A stretch of DNA of 64,000 nt from Verrucomicrobiales bacterium (GTDB lineage Bacteria; Verrucomicrobiota; Verrucomicrobiia; Verrucomicrobiales; SLCJ01): NCBI GenBank assembly GCA_024636835.1, contig JAGXGH010000106.1, positions 1 through 64,000 of the forward strand, given 5' to 3'. The translations under genes and the position numbers were made by a program. Each line of letters begins with the position of its first letter. Positions within the stretch are counted from its first letter, which is position 1. This document shows, piece by piece, positions 47,093 to 55,504 of the stretch. The notes beneath the pieces were generated by a model. That model made no database searches. It was given only the letters and a program-made list of their open reading frames with translations, and was not told the origin of the DNA.

Positions 47093-49984
47093 ATGAAGTC
47101 CCTACTTACCCTTGCCTTACTCCTGGCTTTCTCCACCTGCCTGCAGGGTGGTGTCACTTACGTCGACGCCAGTCTCGCCAACACCGATATTGCTAGCGGC
47201 AGTGTCGACACGCTTTGGGCGGACGGCGATGATGGTACGACCGGCGGCACGGTCTCTGATGGCGCAGCCATCAACGACGGCAAATGGCGCTTTCGGTCCA
47301 CCATAGGAAACGGCGGCATCTGGGAGGCTACCGGCAGCAGCGCAGCGGCGGAAGACGCGGTGGAATTACGCACTTCGGTCACCATTCCCAACGAGAGCTA
47401 CGACGTTTACGTGTTTTATTACATGGTCAACTCGACCGGCGACTACCCGATCCGGGCAGGATTTGAATCTGCCCCGAACGCCAATAGCATCTTCAACCGT
47501 AACAACGGTCAGGACGCCTCCACCTTGAATTACGATGCTGCCCCACCGTCCGGCAACGAGAGTCGCACACTGCTCTACGCGCTAGTCGGGCAAACTGAAG
47601 TCACCAACGGCACCCTCAAGGTTTTTATCGACGATTTCCCCGCTTCCTCCACCGGATCGTCCAACGACCGGACGTGGTATGCCGGCATCGGCTATGAGAT
47701 CGCTACTGCCCCCCCGCTGCCATCCGTTCCCGATCAGATCACCGGCACCCTCATCTCAATCGATCCCGACGCCGGCTGGACTTGGTATACGGATCAACGG
47801 GCCATCGTGGATACGACCAACGGCACCATCGTCGCAGGCGGGGTGCGTGGCAAGGACTGGTTTGGGTCGGTGGGCGACATCGTCGGCACCCAATTCGATC
47901 TGACGACTGGCCAGCGCAGCTCTTTCCTCCTCGGCCCACCGCCGATCAAGGACGCAGATAATATTAATTCCGGCGACACCCCGGAAGACAAGGATGACCA
48001 CAACACCGCCGCCTTCCTGAAGTTGCCCGACGGTCACTACCTCAGCGCCTGGTCAAGTCATTCCGAAAATAATCAGATCCACTTTCGCCGCTCGACCAAT
48101 CCGGGTGACGCTACGAGCTGGGAGCCCGAACAAATCTACGAGCGCAGCGCGGCGGACGGTGCCAGCGGTCCCAACGACGTCACCTACAATAATCTCATCT
48201 TCCTTAGCGCAGAAGGCACCGGGCAGGGACGGATCTACAACTTCTTTCGCAACGATCTTGCGGACAGTTGGGATCGCTGGTTCATTTATTCGGACGACCA
48301 GGGTAGCACCTGGAACTGGGGCGGTCGGCATACCGGTCAGGGTGACCCTGCCATACGCCCCTATCCGAAATACGCCACCAACGGGGTGGACACGATCTGG
48401 TGGGTCTCGTCCGAGGATAATTCCGGCCAGAGCGTTTGGTCCGGATACATCAAAGATGGCAAAAACCATCAGATGGATGGCACGATCGTGGATGCCGACA
48501 TTTTCGACAATGCGGCGTCACCAGTCGGTGCCTACACCGCAGTGGTGCTTAGTGGCAGCTTGGACGACGGGACACCCATGACGCTGCTGTGGCCGCGCGA
48601 CCTCGAATACGATGCCTCTGGCAAATTGGCTGCTACTTGGCGGGGCTACGGCAATGGCTCGAATACCGATATCCGGCAATTTTATGGCCTCTGGGATGGC
48701 ATCAACGAAACCTGGAATGTCTCCCGCCTGGGATACACCGGAGATGCCAGTGTCGTCGTCCAGCAAGATGGCAGCTCGCCCCACACCGGCACGCCGCTTT
48801 CCGCGATCAATCCGAAGAATGTCGATGTTTGCTTCTTCAGCGCCAATGTCGACCCCGCCACCGCCGCACCATTAGTCTCGGCAGCCGACGGTCGGCGCAA
48901 TTACGAGATTTTCCGCGCCGAAACCTCCGACGGTGGCGCCACTTGGTCCTACACACAGATCACCCGCGACTCCTCCTGCCACAACTTCCGGCTGTCTGTC
49001 ATCCCCTGGGACGAAAATAATACTGCCGTGATGTGGATGCGAGGCTACTACGATAGATGGTATTTTAATGCCGACAACGATGGCTGGGACTGCGCCTTGG
49101 TCGTCTGGCTGGACCGGGGTGATGAGGAATCCGCACCTTTCCTCACTTACACCGACGCCGATCTTTCCAACACCACGCTGGCCAACGGCACAACGCTGAC
49201 GAACCACACCACTGGGACGAATGCCGGAGCCGACGACAACCAGTGGCACTACCGGACTGATCCATCGCTCGGCAACCATGGCACGCTTTTCACCGCCAAC
49301 GAACTATCCCCTTACACCGAGGATTGTCCGGTGCTGAAAACGACCGTTCCATCCGTCGGCCCTGGCACCTACGATGTCTTTGCCTGCTTCTGGTCACCGC
49401 GCGGCGACGACTACGATGTGATGGCCGGACTTGACGAAACCTCACTCGCTTATCTGGAACGACAATCGTCGCAACATTCTCCCGCCTCCGAGTTCGACAG
49501 CTCGGTGCTCGCCTCCGACGCCACCCGCCACCTCTACCGTGGCTACGTCGGGCGCGTCACTCTCACTGCCACGGGTTCCGTCGAAGTCTTTATCGATCAG
49601 TTCGCCAATACCGCCAGCTCCGATGCCCGCACGTGGTATGACGGCATTGCTCTACAACGCATCGGCAGCACCACAACGGACTCCGACAATGACGGCCAAT
49701 CCGATGCCGAAGAAGTCATCACGGGCAGCGACCTCTACGATGCCAATGATCGTTTCGGCATCACTTCGTTCGGCTTGACTCCCGGAGGCACCGCATACCT
49801 CTCAGCTAAAGGGAACCCCGGCCGCGTTTACCAACTATGGCGCTCGCAAGACCTCGCCGAATGGATCTCCATCGGACTCTCCACCGACCCCCTGAGCACT
49901 GAGGGCACCGTTGAACTCTCCGACCCCGCCTCACCAGTCGACCGCGCTTTTTACCGCATCGAGGTCAGCCTGCCTGATTACTAA
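47093..49984 (+). CDS. Large secreted BNR-4 repeat enzyme (lyase or sialidase-like propeller)
   Basis: A 963-residue secreted protein. After the signal peptide come: beta domain A (residues 20-205, VTYVDASLANTDIA...YAGIGYE); a BNR-4-type propeller (about 215-680) with WTWYTDQRAI, DDHNTAAFLKLPDG, SDDQGSTWNWGG and ETSDGGATWSYTQI; beta domain B (about 690-845, YTDADLSNTTLANG...WYDGIAL), which repeats the pattern of domain A; then a calcium-binding DSDNDGQSDAEE repeat and a short C-terminal strand domain. BNR-4 proteins include ulvan-type polysaccharide lyases and other uronate-acting enzymes, which fits the sulfatase and rhamnosidase neighbours. The catalytic residues cannot be confirmed by eye. 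Confidence 0.75.
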   Translation: MKSLLTLALLLAFSTCLQGGVTYVDASLANTDIASGSVDTLWADGDDGTTGGTVSDGAAINDGKWRFRSTIGNGGIWEATGSSAAAEDAVELRTSVTIPNESYDVYVFYYMVNSTGDYPIRAGFESAPNANSIFNRNNGQDASTLNYDAAPPSGNESRTLLYALVGQTEVTNGTLKVFIDDFPASSTGSSNDRTWYAGIGYEIATAPPLPSVPDQITGTLISIDPDAGWTWYTDQRAIVDTTNGTIVAGGVRGKDWFGSVGDIVGTQFDLTTGQRSSFLLGPPPIKDADNINSGDTPEDKDDHNTAAFLKLPDGHYLSAWSSHSENNQIHFRRSTNPGDATSWEPEQIYERSAADGASGPNDVTYNNLIFLSAEGTGQGRIYNFFRNDLADSWDRWFIYSDDQGSTWNWGGRHTGQGDPAIRPYPKYATNGVDTIWWVSSEDNSGQSVWSGYIKDGKNHQMDGTIVDADIFDNAASPVGAYTAVVLSGSLDDGTPMTLLWPRDLEYDASGKLAATWRGYGNGSNTDIRQFYGLWDGINETWNVSRLGYTGDASVVVQQDGSSPHTGTPLSAINPKNVDVCFFSANVDPATAAPLVSAADGRRNYEIFRAETSDGGATWSYTQITRDSSCHNFRLSVIPWDENNTAVMWMRGYYDRWYFNADNDGWDCALVVWLDRGDEESAPFLTYTDADLSNTTLANGTTLTNHTTGTNAGADDNQWHYRTDPSLGNHGTLFTANELSPYTEDCPVLKTTVPSVGPGTYDVFACFWSPRGDDYDVMAGLDETSLAYLERQSSQHSPASEFDSSVLASDATRHLYRGYVGRVTLTATGSVEVFIDQFANTASSDARTWYDGIALQRIGSTTTDSDNDGQSDAEEVITGSDLYDANDRFGITSFGLTPGGTAYLSAKGNPGRVYQLWRSQDLAEWISIGLSTDPLSTEGTVELSDPASPVDRAFYRIEVSLPDY

Positions 49985-50027
49985 GATTGAAGGTCATCAG
50001 CGGATATCGAATAAGTTCTCGATTTTC

Positions 50028-50054
50028 CGAAAACCTACCTGCAAAGTGTAATAG
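50028..50054 (+). promoter_or_regulatory. Shared PEP-CTERM upstream element, copy 2
   Basis: AAACCT(4 nt)GCAAAGTG followed by TAATA, about 85 bases before the start at 50136. Confidence 0.5.
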
Positions 50055-50135
50055 ATATAAAGTTGAATTATTTTTGATTTTATTATCGGATGATGCGTGG
50101 TCGGAGAGTGTTATTTCGATAATTCGAGCGTTACT

Positions 50136-50879
50136 ATGAATACATCACGTAATCTTTTCCCTCTTCTAGCCAAGTTCACCACTGCTTTCCTTGTGGCTCT
50201 CAGTCCGCTTACCGTTCACGGAGCGATCGTCGTTACAGGAGGTGCTCCAACCACTGGCGTATACGCTAATATCAGCAGTCACACGTTTTCCTACACGGTT
50301 CAAAATACGAACAGTATGTTGGTGATTGGCTTTTACACGGATAGTGCCGACTCTCCAAGCGGATTGACCTTTGGCGGTGTTGCGGCGAATGATTTCATTA
50401 CCGACGGGCGCACGACACTGGCCTATTGGAAGAATCCCGCAACGGGTAGCGGAGCATTTGCGGTCAGTGGTATCGCATCAGGAGCTTTTCTTCCTAGCGC
50501 GTATGAACTCGCTGGTGTCGATTTGACCGCAACGGTCACCAACAGCATCGGTGGCACGATCACAACGCCTACAGACAACGAATTTGTCATCAGCTATGCA
50601 GGGCGCAACATCAATACGGCCCCAACAGTAGGGGGCACCTCGATTATTGATTCCAATTTTTTCGCAATCGACACTGCAACCAGCGCAAAAGGCTCTCTCG
50701 CCGGAGGCACCGGCATTGCCGGACTCGCTGGCTCGCAAGATGTCAGTTGGGATACGCATGCTACAGATGAGGGCAGAGTCAATTACTCCTTCCAAGTCCA
50801 AGCCGTCCCCGAGCCAAGCTCACTTGCTTTATTCGGCATCGCCGGACTGGGCTTGATCATGCGCCGTCGCCGTGCCTAA
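50136..50879 (+). CDS. PEP-CTERM sorting domain protein
   Basis: A 247-residue exported protein from ATG 50136 (the frame opens at 50097). Signal peptide, a Ser/Thr/Gly-rich beta body (IVVTGGAPTTGVYANISSHT and later VISYAGRNINTAPTVGG), and the sorting tail PEPSSLALFGIAGLGLIMRRRRA. The body differs from that of the neighbouring PEP-CTERM proteins and matches no family I can name. It has its own upstream element and terminator, so it forms a single-gene unit. Confidence 0.82.
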   Translation: MNTSRNLFPLLAKFTTAFLVALSPLTVHGAIVVTGGAPTTGVYANISSHTFSYTVQNTNSMLVIGFYTDSADSPSGLTFGGVAANDFITDGRTTLAYWKNPATGSGAFAVSGIASGAFLPSAYELAGVDLTATVTNSIGGTITTPTDNEFVISYAGRNINTAPTVGGTSIIDSNFFAIDTATSAKGSLAGGTGIAGLAGSQDVSWDTHATDEGRVNYSFQVQAVPEPSSLALFGIAGLGLIMRRRRA

Positions 50880-50901
50880 GGCGATTTAGTTCTTCTTTTC
50901 A

Positions 50902-50937
50902 AACGACCCCGATGCCTCATGGCATCGGGGTCGTTTC
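50902..50937 (+). terminator. Hairpin terminator after PEP-CTERM gene
   Basis: Stem ACGACCCCGATGCC/GGCATCGGGGTCGT (14 bp) with TCAT loop. Only three T follow, so it may act on both strands or as a stabilising end. Confidence 0.7.
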
Positions 50938-50943
50938 GTACAA

Positions 50944-51114
50944 GGAACCCACAGTTTTCACCTCTTCTCGTCTACTCGCAAGCGCATCGAGCGTCTTCAG
51001 GAACAACTCTTGATCACTGGCGTCCTCGCTGTGAAAGATCGGCTCAAGGTGGTTACCACGCGCCATCACATGATGAAACGCGCCGGTGGATTCGATACGG
51101 ACTTGTCTGGCCAT
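50944..51114 (-). pseudogene. Remnant of a RAYT (REP-associated tyrosine transposase)
   Basis: The first 44 codons match the N-terminus of the intact transposase at 54082-55164 (MARQVRIE...GAFHHVMARGNHLEPIF...QELFLKTLD), with a two-residue deletion, and then diverge. Catalytic regions are gone. A CTGACCCCAAATT stretch at about 51327-51340 matches the right end of the intact unit, so an old insertion of the same element has decayed here. Confidence 0.75.
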
Positions 51115-51347
51115 CGGCGAAGTGACATCGCACAGAACCGACAGGCATGTCGATCCCCCGAAAGAGGCCGCCCCCGGATAACCGACACTCTGTCGGTTTG
51201 GCGGAAGGGGTGGTTTGCAAGAGCGGTGTCGCCCCTGCAGTGAAAGCGCAGGGCATGACCTTCAGGAGTGTCGGAACCCCGGAAGGAATCACGCCGATGG
51301 CGCTCTTAAAACAGTGCCATTCTTCCCTGACCCCAAATTCCAAGCAT
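51115..51347. other. Intergenic remnant DNA with hairpins
   Basis: Holds hairpins CGACA-ggca-TGTCG (51139-51152) and AACCGACA-ctc-TGTCGGTT (51180-51198), possibly REP-like targets of the old transposase, and the decayed right end of the transposase unit. No gene was recognised. Confidence 0.45.
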
Positions 51348-51381
51348 GCTGGAAAACCTCGCGGCAAAGTATAATAGTTAG
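51348..51381 (+). promoter_or_regulatory. Shared PEP-CTERM upstream element, copy 3
   Basis: AAACCT(4 nt)GCAAAG followed by TATAATA, about 117 bases before the start at 51492, the same distance as copy 1. The TATAAT hexamer is the best -10 match of the four. Confidence 0.5.
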
Positions 51382-51491
51382 TAAGCTCTAAGGTTGACCG
51401 TATTTTTTATACATGTTATTCCGTCACAAAGAGTCGCTGTCATACTCAAGAATTGCTGGCAAAATCATACATCTCCAAACACTCCATCTTC

Positions 51492-52250
51492 ATGAAAACC
51501 ACTCATCTAGCTTCCATTCTCTTGACTTCCTGCCTCTTCGCGATGCCTGTATCAGCCACCGTCACCTATATCGACGCAGCCCACTGGAACGGCTCTTCTG
51601 GAAATACTTACGAAACCGGATCATCACTCACTGACACCAATTGGGTTAATTTCACGGACAGCTCTGCTGAGGATCAGGACGACTGGCGCCTACGTCCTGG
51701 TTCCAATCGAGGAGCAGGCGACACGATTTATCAAGCTCGTGATGACGGAGGCAACTCTATGGCTGAGCTAACAACTCAATTAACCGGTCTTGCTGACGGA
51801 ACATACAATATTTATGTTTACTTCTGGGATGCTGAAGATTCCCCAAACAATACACACAACATTGATGCTGGTCTTACCTCAGGAAGTCTAACTACCTATG
51901 GAGCTAATAACCCTCTGGTTAATGGTGTTTCGGCCACGGTGGCTCCCCTCGCATCTACCCTAACCCATGATGGAAGTGATCCCACCGGCTCAACACTATT
52001 TTCTTCCAGTTATAATTTGCATGCGGCATTGCTTGGCCAAGCGACTGTCACAGGTGGTTCAACGATCAACGTCTATGTGGATCACTTTCAGCCAACCACC
52101 ATTGCGCAGGGCTCCACTTCGGATCTAACATCTACCGCACAAGTGCGTAGCTTTTACGATGGTGTTGGTATCGAAGCTGTGCCTGAGCCTTCTACCGCCA
52201 TTCTGGGTGCTTTAGGTGCCACAGCTCTTCTCATTCGCCGTCGGCACTAG
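51492..52250 (+). CDS. PEP-CTERM protein with shared beta domain, copy 2
   Basis: A 252-residue protein, near-duplicate of the one at 46262: signal MKTTHLASILLTSCLFAMPV, body VTYIDAAHWNGSSGNTYETG...DGTYNIYVYFWDAED...INVYVDHFQPTTIAQG, tail PEPSTAILGALGATALLIRRRH. Differences are mostly conservative, and the frame is intact, so it is probably still under selection. It belongs to a duplicated block that also carries the truncated BNR-4 copy downstream. Confidence 0.85.
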   Translation: MKTTHLASILLTSCLFAMPVSATVTYIDAAHWNGSSGNTYETGSSLTDTNWVNFTDSSAEDQDDWRLRPGSNRGAGDTIYQARDDGGNSMAELTTQLTGLADGTYNIYVYFWDAEDSPNNTHNIDAGLTSGSLTTYGANNPLVNGVSATVAPLASTLTHDGSDPTGSTLFSSSYNLHAALLGQATVTGGSTINVYVDHFQPTTIAQGSTSDLTSTAQVRSFYDGVGIEAVPEPSTAILGALGATALLIRRRH

Positions 52251-52321
52251 GAACTTTCACATCTCCTGTCCTGTAAGCATTGGGCTCTAGTGTATCGAGA
52301 GCACTGCCGTGCATCACGTCC

Positions 52322-53008
52322 ATGAAGTTACTTGTTACCCTCGCCTTGCTCCTGGCCATCTCCACCGGCCTGCATGGTGGCGTCACCTACGTTGATGCCA
52401 ATCTCGCCAACACAGGCATTGCCAGCGGCGGTGTCGACAAGCTGTGGGCGGACGGCAACGACGGCACGACCGGCGGCAAGGTCGCCAATGGCGCGGTCAA
52501 GAACGATGGCAAATGGCGCTTCCGGTCCGAATTCGGGAACGGAGGAGTCTGGGAGGCCACCAGCAGCAGCGAAAAAGCAGAGGACTGTGTGGAACTGGTC
52601 ACCTCGGTCGCGCTTGCCAATAATCGCTACAATGTTTAGGTATTTTACTACTTGGTAAACTCGTCCGGCGATTACCCCGTCAGGGCGGGTTTTACATCAG
52701 CTCCGAATGCCAACAGCATCTTTAAGCGCAGCAACGGCCAGGAGGCCTCCACACTGGACTACGATGCTGCCCCACCGTCCGGCAGCGAGAACCGCACCCT
52801 GCTCTATGCGCGGGTCGGCCAGGTTAAAGTCAGAAACGGCACCCTCAAAGTATTTATCGACGACTTGCCCGCTTCCACCACCAAATCGTCAAACGACAGA
52901 ACATGGTTCGCCGGCATCGGCTATGAGGTCGCCACCCAATCGGATGGTATTGCCGAGACCGGATTGATGTGTTTTCAGTGTTCGAAAAATATCGACCTAC
53001 CAGATTAA
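52322..53008 (+). pseudogene. Truncated, stop-interrupted copy of the BNR-4 gene N-terminus
   Basis: Matches the first 205 or so codons of the gene at 47093: signal peptide and beta domain A (VTYVDANLANTGIASGG...WFAGIGYEVA). At 52637-52639 the frame reads TAG where the parent has TAC, after which the same frame continues without shift. After domain A the frame ends within 25 codons; the propeller, domain B and calcium repeat are missing. It could be a pseudogene, or a single-domain protein with one suppressible amber codon; the former is likelier. Confidence 0.75.
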
Positions 53009-53028
53009 ACCTGCCTGCAAAACGCAAC
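53006..53028 (+). promoter_or_regulatory. Shared PEP-CTERM upstream element, copy 4
   Basis: AAACCT(4 nt)GCAAAACG followed by CAACA, about 81 bases before the start at 53109. It overlaps the end of the truncated BNR-4 copy. Confidence 0.45.
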
Positions 53029-53108
53029 AGTTCTGAAACATGTTTTTGTAGGTTATGATTTCCTTTCGCGGATTATTCATGCAATTATCCTGACAATTGC
53101 GACTTACT

Positions 53109-53876
53109 ATGAAAGCACGTTACACAATTTATCTTTCCCTCGCCACCTTGATGATAGGTTCCGCACATGCTGCCATGTATGTAAACACGGGCTTAACTGG
53201 CACGTCAGCAGGCCAGGGTCCTGAAGGCGCCAATGCCAATTACTTGTCGTATGCGACTACACACGAAGATGATGCCAGCACGACCACTGGCCAGTTGTCA
53301 ACATACAGCGGCGTTTCCTTTTCCGAGGGCGGACTCGCGGGAACCTACACTGTAGGGGTGGCGTTCACATGGCCGGATAGCCCCGCGAGACAGGCGAAGC
53401 AGGCATTTGACAATCGTAATAATCCAAGGGGGTTTGCTGAATTCTGGGAATCTTGGGTGGGTACCGATTCGCGGGTCGCTAATGGAAGTTCGTTTCAACT
53501 CAATCTATCCGGACTGGAAGCGAACCAAGCCTTTACATTCACCTCTTATCACGCTGATACCGCAGATCAGGGAGCGACTTTTACTGTAGATCAGACACCC
53601 TCAAGCTCAGAGACGTCGACCTCACCTTTCGATTTTCGTAGAGGGCAATCGACACCAACTAGCCCTCTAGAGGATCTTGCGACCTTGTATGCCTACAGTT
53701 TCGATGTGACCAGCGATGGTTCCGGGAATTTGGATATTACGTATACGTTAGATAGCGGTACGTTTATCGGCATCAACGGCTTCGATCTTGAAGCAGTTAC
53801 AGTGCCCGAGCCTTCCTCTTCTCTGCTGGCCATCTTCGCTGGTTCGGCATTCCTCCTGCGTCGCCGTCGCGCCTAA
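53109..53876 (+). CDS. PEP-CTERM sorting domain protein
   Basis: A 255-residue exported protein: signal MKARYTIYLSLATLMIGSAHA, a body of short strands rich in Ser, Thr and Gly (MYVNTGLTGTSAGQGPEG, later TYTLDSGTFIGINGFDLEAV), and the tail PEPSSSLLAIFAGSAFLLRRRRA. Body fold unassigned. The start at 53109 avoids four extra residues. A strong terminator follows, so this ends the PEP-CTERM series. Confidence 0.82.
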   Translation: MKARYTIYLSLATLMIGSAHAAMYVNTGLTGTSAGQGPEGANANYLSYATTHEDDASTTTGQLSTYSGVSFSEGGLAGTYTVGVAFTWPDSPARQAKQAFDNRNNPRGFAEFWESWVGTDSRVANGSSFQLNLSGLEANQAFTFTSYHADTADQGATFTVDQTPSSSETSTSPFDFRRGQSTPTSPLEDLATLYAYSFDVTSDGSGNLDITYTLDSGTFIGINGFDLEAVTVPEPSSSLLAIFAGSAFLLRRRRA

Positions 53877-53918
53877 GCGCTGGGCGAGCTGCATAGATTT
53901 CAGTCAAAAGCTTTTTCT

Positions 53919-53952
53919 AAACCGGTCTGCAACCCGCAGGCCGGTTTTTTTT
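53919..53952 (+). terminator. Rho-independent terminator
   Basis: AACCGG-t-CTGC / GCAG-g-CCGGTT stem with an AACCC loop followed by eight T. Confidence 0.9.
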
Positions 53953-54060
53953 ACGTCCGGATTGAGTGAGACCTCGCTAGAATGGCAAGGTCAGCCCAGT
54001 GATGTTTCTTTACCAGAAGGATCAGAAGTTGGAGAGAGTGAGGGATTTTGAATTTTGAAT

Positions 54061-55226
54061 TTTGGGGTCAGGTAACAAATATCAAATTTCGTTCATTTCA
54101 CACCATTTCTTCAACTCTAAGACCAGCTTCTTACGAGGCGTATTCCCGAAGTTTCTTACCCGCTGGCTCACATTCGATGGGGACTTCATCGCGAATCTCT
54201 CCGCAATCCAACGCAGCGACACCGATGTCTTCTTCCGCACTGCCCAGGCTATCGCAACACATCGAAGATCACCGCGCTCAAGCTCATCAAAAGCAGCGGA
54301 GTTGCCCTTCTTTATTTTGAAATGCTTCAGACCCTCGCTGATGATCAATTCCGCAGCTCTCAGTGCATAGTCAGCTTTTTGTCCTTCACCGGTATATGGC
54401 CCACTCATTGGCAAACCCGACTCGCCCGATGCAAGCTCGTCGAGTTTCTTCATCATCGACTCCTTGAAAGCCTCGCCACCCCAATACCAGCCTCGTCTCA
54501 ATGTGCTGTGAAGCGTTTGACCATCAATCTCCGTCAATCCAGCACGTTCCGCCTCAATCGCTGAGGCAGCAGCATCCAGCCTCCCTACAAATTTACGTCG
54601 CCCGTGTGCAGTCTCAGTCAACCCAACAAGCTCCAGCCCTTCGGTCACGCGCAGCCAGTTCGGACGCTTCTTTGCCGATAGCGCATAGCCACGCACAACA
54701 CTGCTCCACGGATAGTCCATTACCGACTCGCCCTTCGCCCGATTCACCAACCCGGCACGAATTGGGTTCAAATGCACATAGTCGAGTAAGGTGGTCAAAT
54801 ACGACGAGCTGCCCACACGGTTTTTCTCTTCAACCAGCACCGACTTGTATCGATCCCCGAACAAGCGACCCCACTGCTTGTGGCGAACGTTGAACCGACG
54901 CGTGTAGGTGTTTTGTAGCCAACTCATCCCCGCTACCAGTGTCGGCTTCGGGGTTTCAAGGACCAGGTGATAGTGATTCTTCATCAACACCCACGCCCAA
55001 ACCTTCCATTCGTAGCGCTGGCAAGCCTCATCGAGCGTCTTCAAGAACAACTCCTGATCGCTGAAGCTAGCGTCCTCGCTGCGAAAGATAGGCTCAAGGT
55101 GATTGCCGCGCGCCATTACATGATAAAACGCGCCGGGGAACTCGATACGGACTTGTCTGGCCATGGAAGAAGGCTAGCGAAAGGCAGAGAATCTGTCAAT
55201 TTTGATATTTGTTACCTGACCCCAAA
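54061..55226 (-). mobile_element. RAYT transposase unit bounded by 26-bp inverted repeats
   Basis: A perfect 26-bp inverted repeat starting TTTGGGGTCAGGTAACA (54061-54086) and its reverse complement (55201-55226) bound the transposase gene. The transposase stop codon TGA lies inside the left repeat. A decayed relative lies about 3 kb upstream. Confidence 0.8.
54082..55164 (-). CDS. REP-associated tyrosine transposase (Y1/IS200-like)
   Basis: A 360-residue DNA transposase/nickase of the RAYT family, which acts on palindromic repeats. The HUH-type metal site is His64-Tyr-His66 in MKNHYHLVLETP; the candidate catalytic Tyr is Tyr129 in LDYVHLNPIRAGL. The N-terminus MARQVRIEFPGAFYHV and the block WGRLFGDRYKSVLVE are typical. 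The C-terminal 150 residues are an extra region with a possible helix-turn-helix. The frame is intact, so the protein may be active. Confidence 0.9.
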   Translation of the reverse strand: MARQVRIEFPGAFYHVMARGNHLEPIFRSEDASFSDQELFLKTLDEACQRYEWKVWAWVLMKNHYHLVLETPKPTLVAGMSWLQNTYTRRFNVRHKQWGRLFGDRYKSVLVEEKNRVGSSSYLTTLLDYVHLNPIRAGLVNRAKGESVMDYPWSSVVRGYALSAKKRPNWLRVTEGLELVGLTETAHGRRKFVGRLDAAASAIEAERAGLTEIDGQTLHSTLRRGWYWGGEAFKESMMKKLDELASGESGLPMSGPYTGEGQKADYALRAAELIISEGLKHFKIKKGNSAAFDELERGDLRCVAIAWAVRKKTSVSLRWIAERFAMKSPSNVSQRVRNFGNTPRKKLVLELKKWCEMNEI

Positions 55227-55504
55227 TTTGTCGCAAATGAGCACTTTTCAATTCTGACATCCAACTGATCTCACCGTTTAACCCTCTTGTATACTCAGGC
55301 TTGATCTTGCACGTCATGCCCTATGGGATGACTGTGTCATATTTTTATTCAAAACTGGTATTAGGGGCATCGACGGCGGTGCGGCGGCGCATGACATCGC
55401 AGGCGAAGTTAATGGTGGTGGTGTCGGCTTGGCGGTTAGAAACCGCGGCCACGAGGCAGTCGGTGAAGGTAGCCCACATTTCTCATCTAAAGATGAATAG
55501 CTTA
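55227..55504. other. Intergenic region between transposase unit and sulfatase
   Basis: About 280 bases. On the minus strand, 55487 to 55349 reads as roughly 44 codons (MWATFTDCLVAAVSNRQ...) ending in GAATAA and followed by AAAATATGAC, which resembles the end of the interspersed repeat. It might be the tail of a lost gene; I cannot name it. Confidence 0.3.

Noticed and set aside
51147-51374. 75-codon frame in the transposase remnant region
   Set aside because: Contains hairpins and element debris and no start signal; not supported as a gene.
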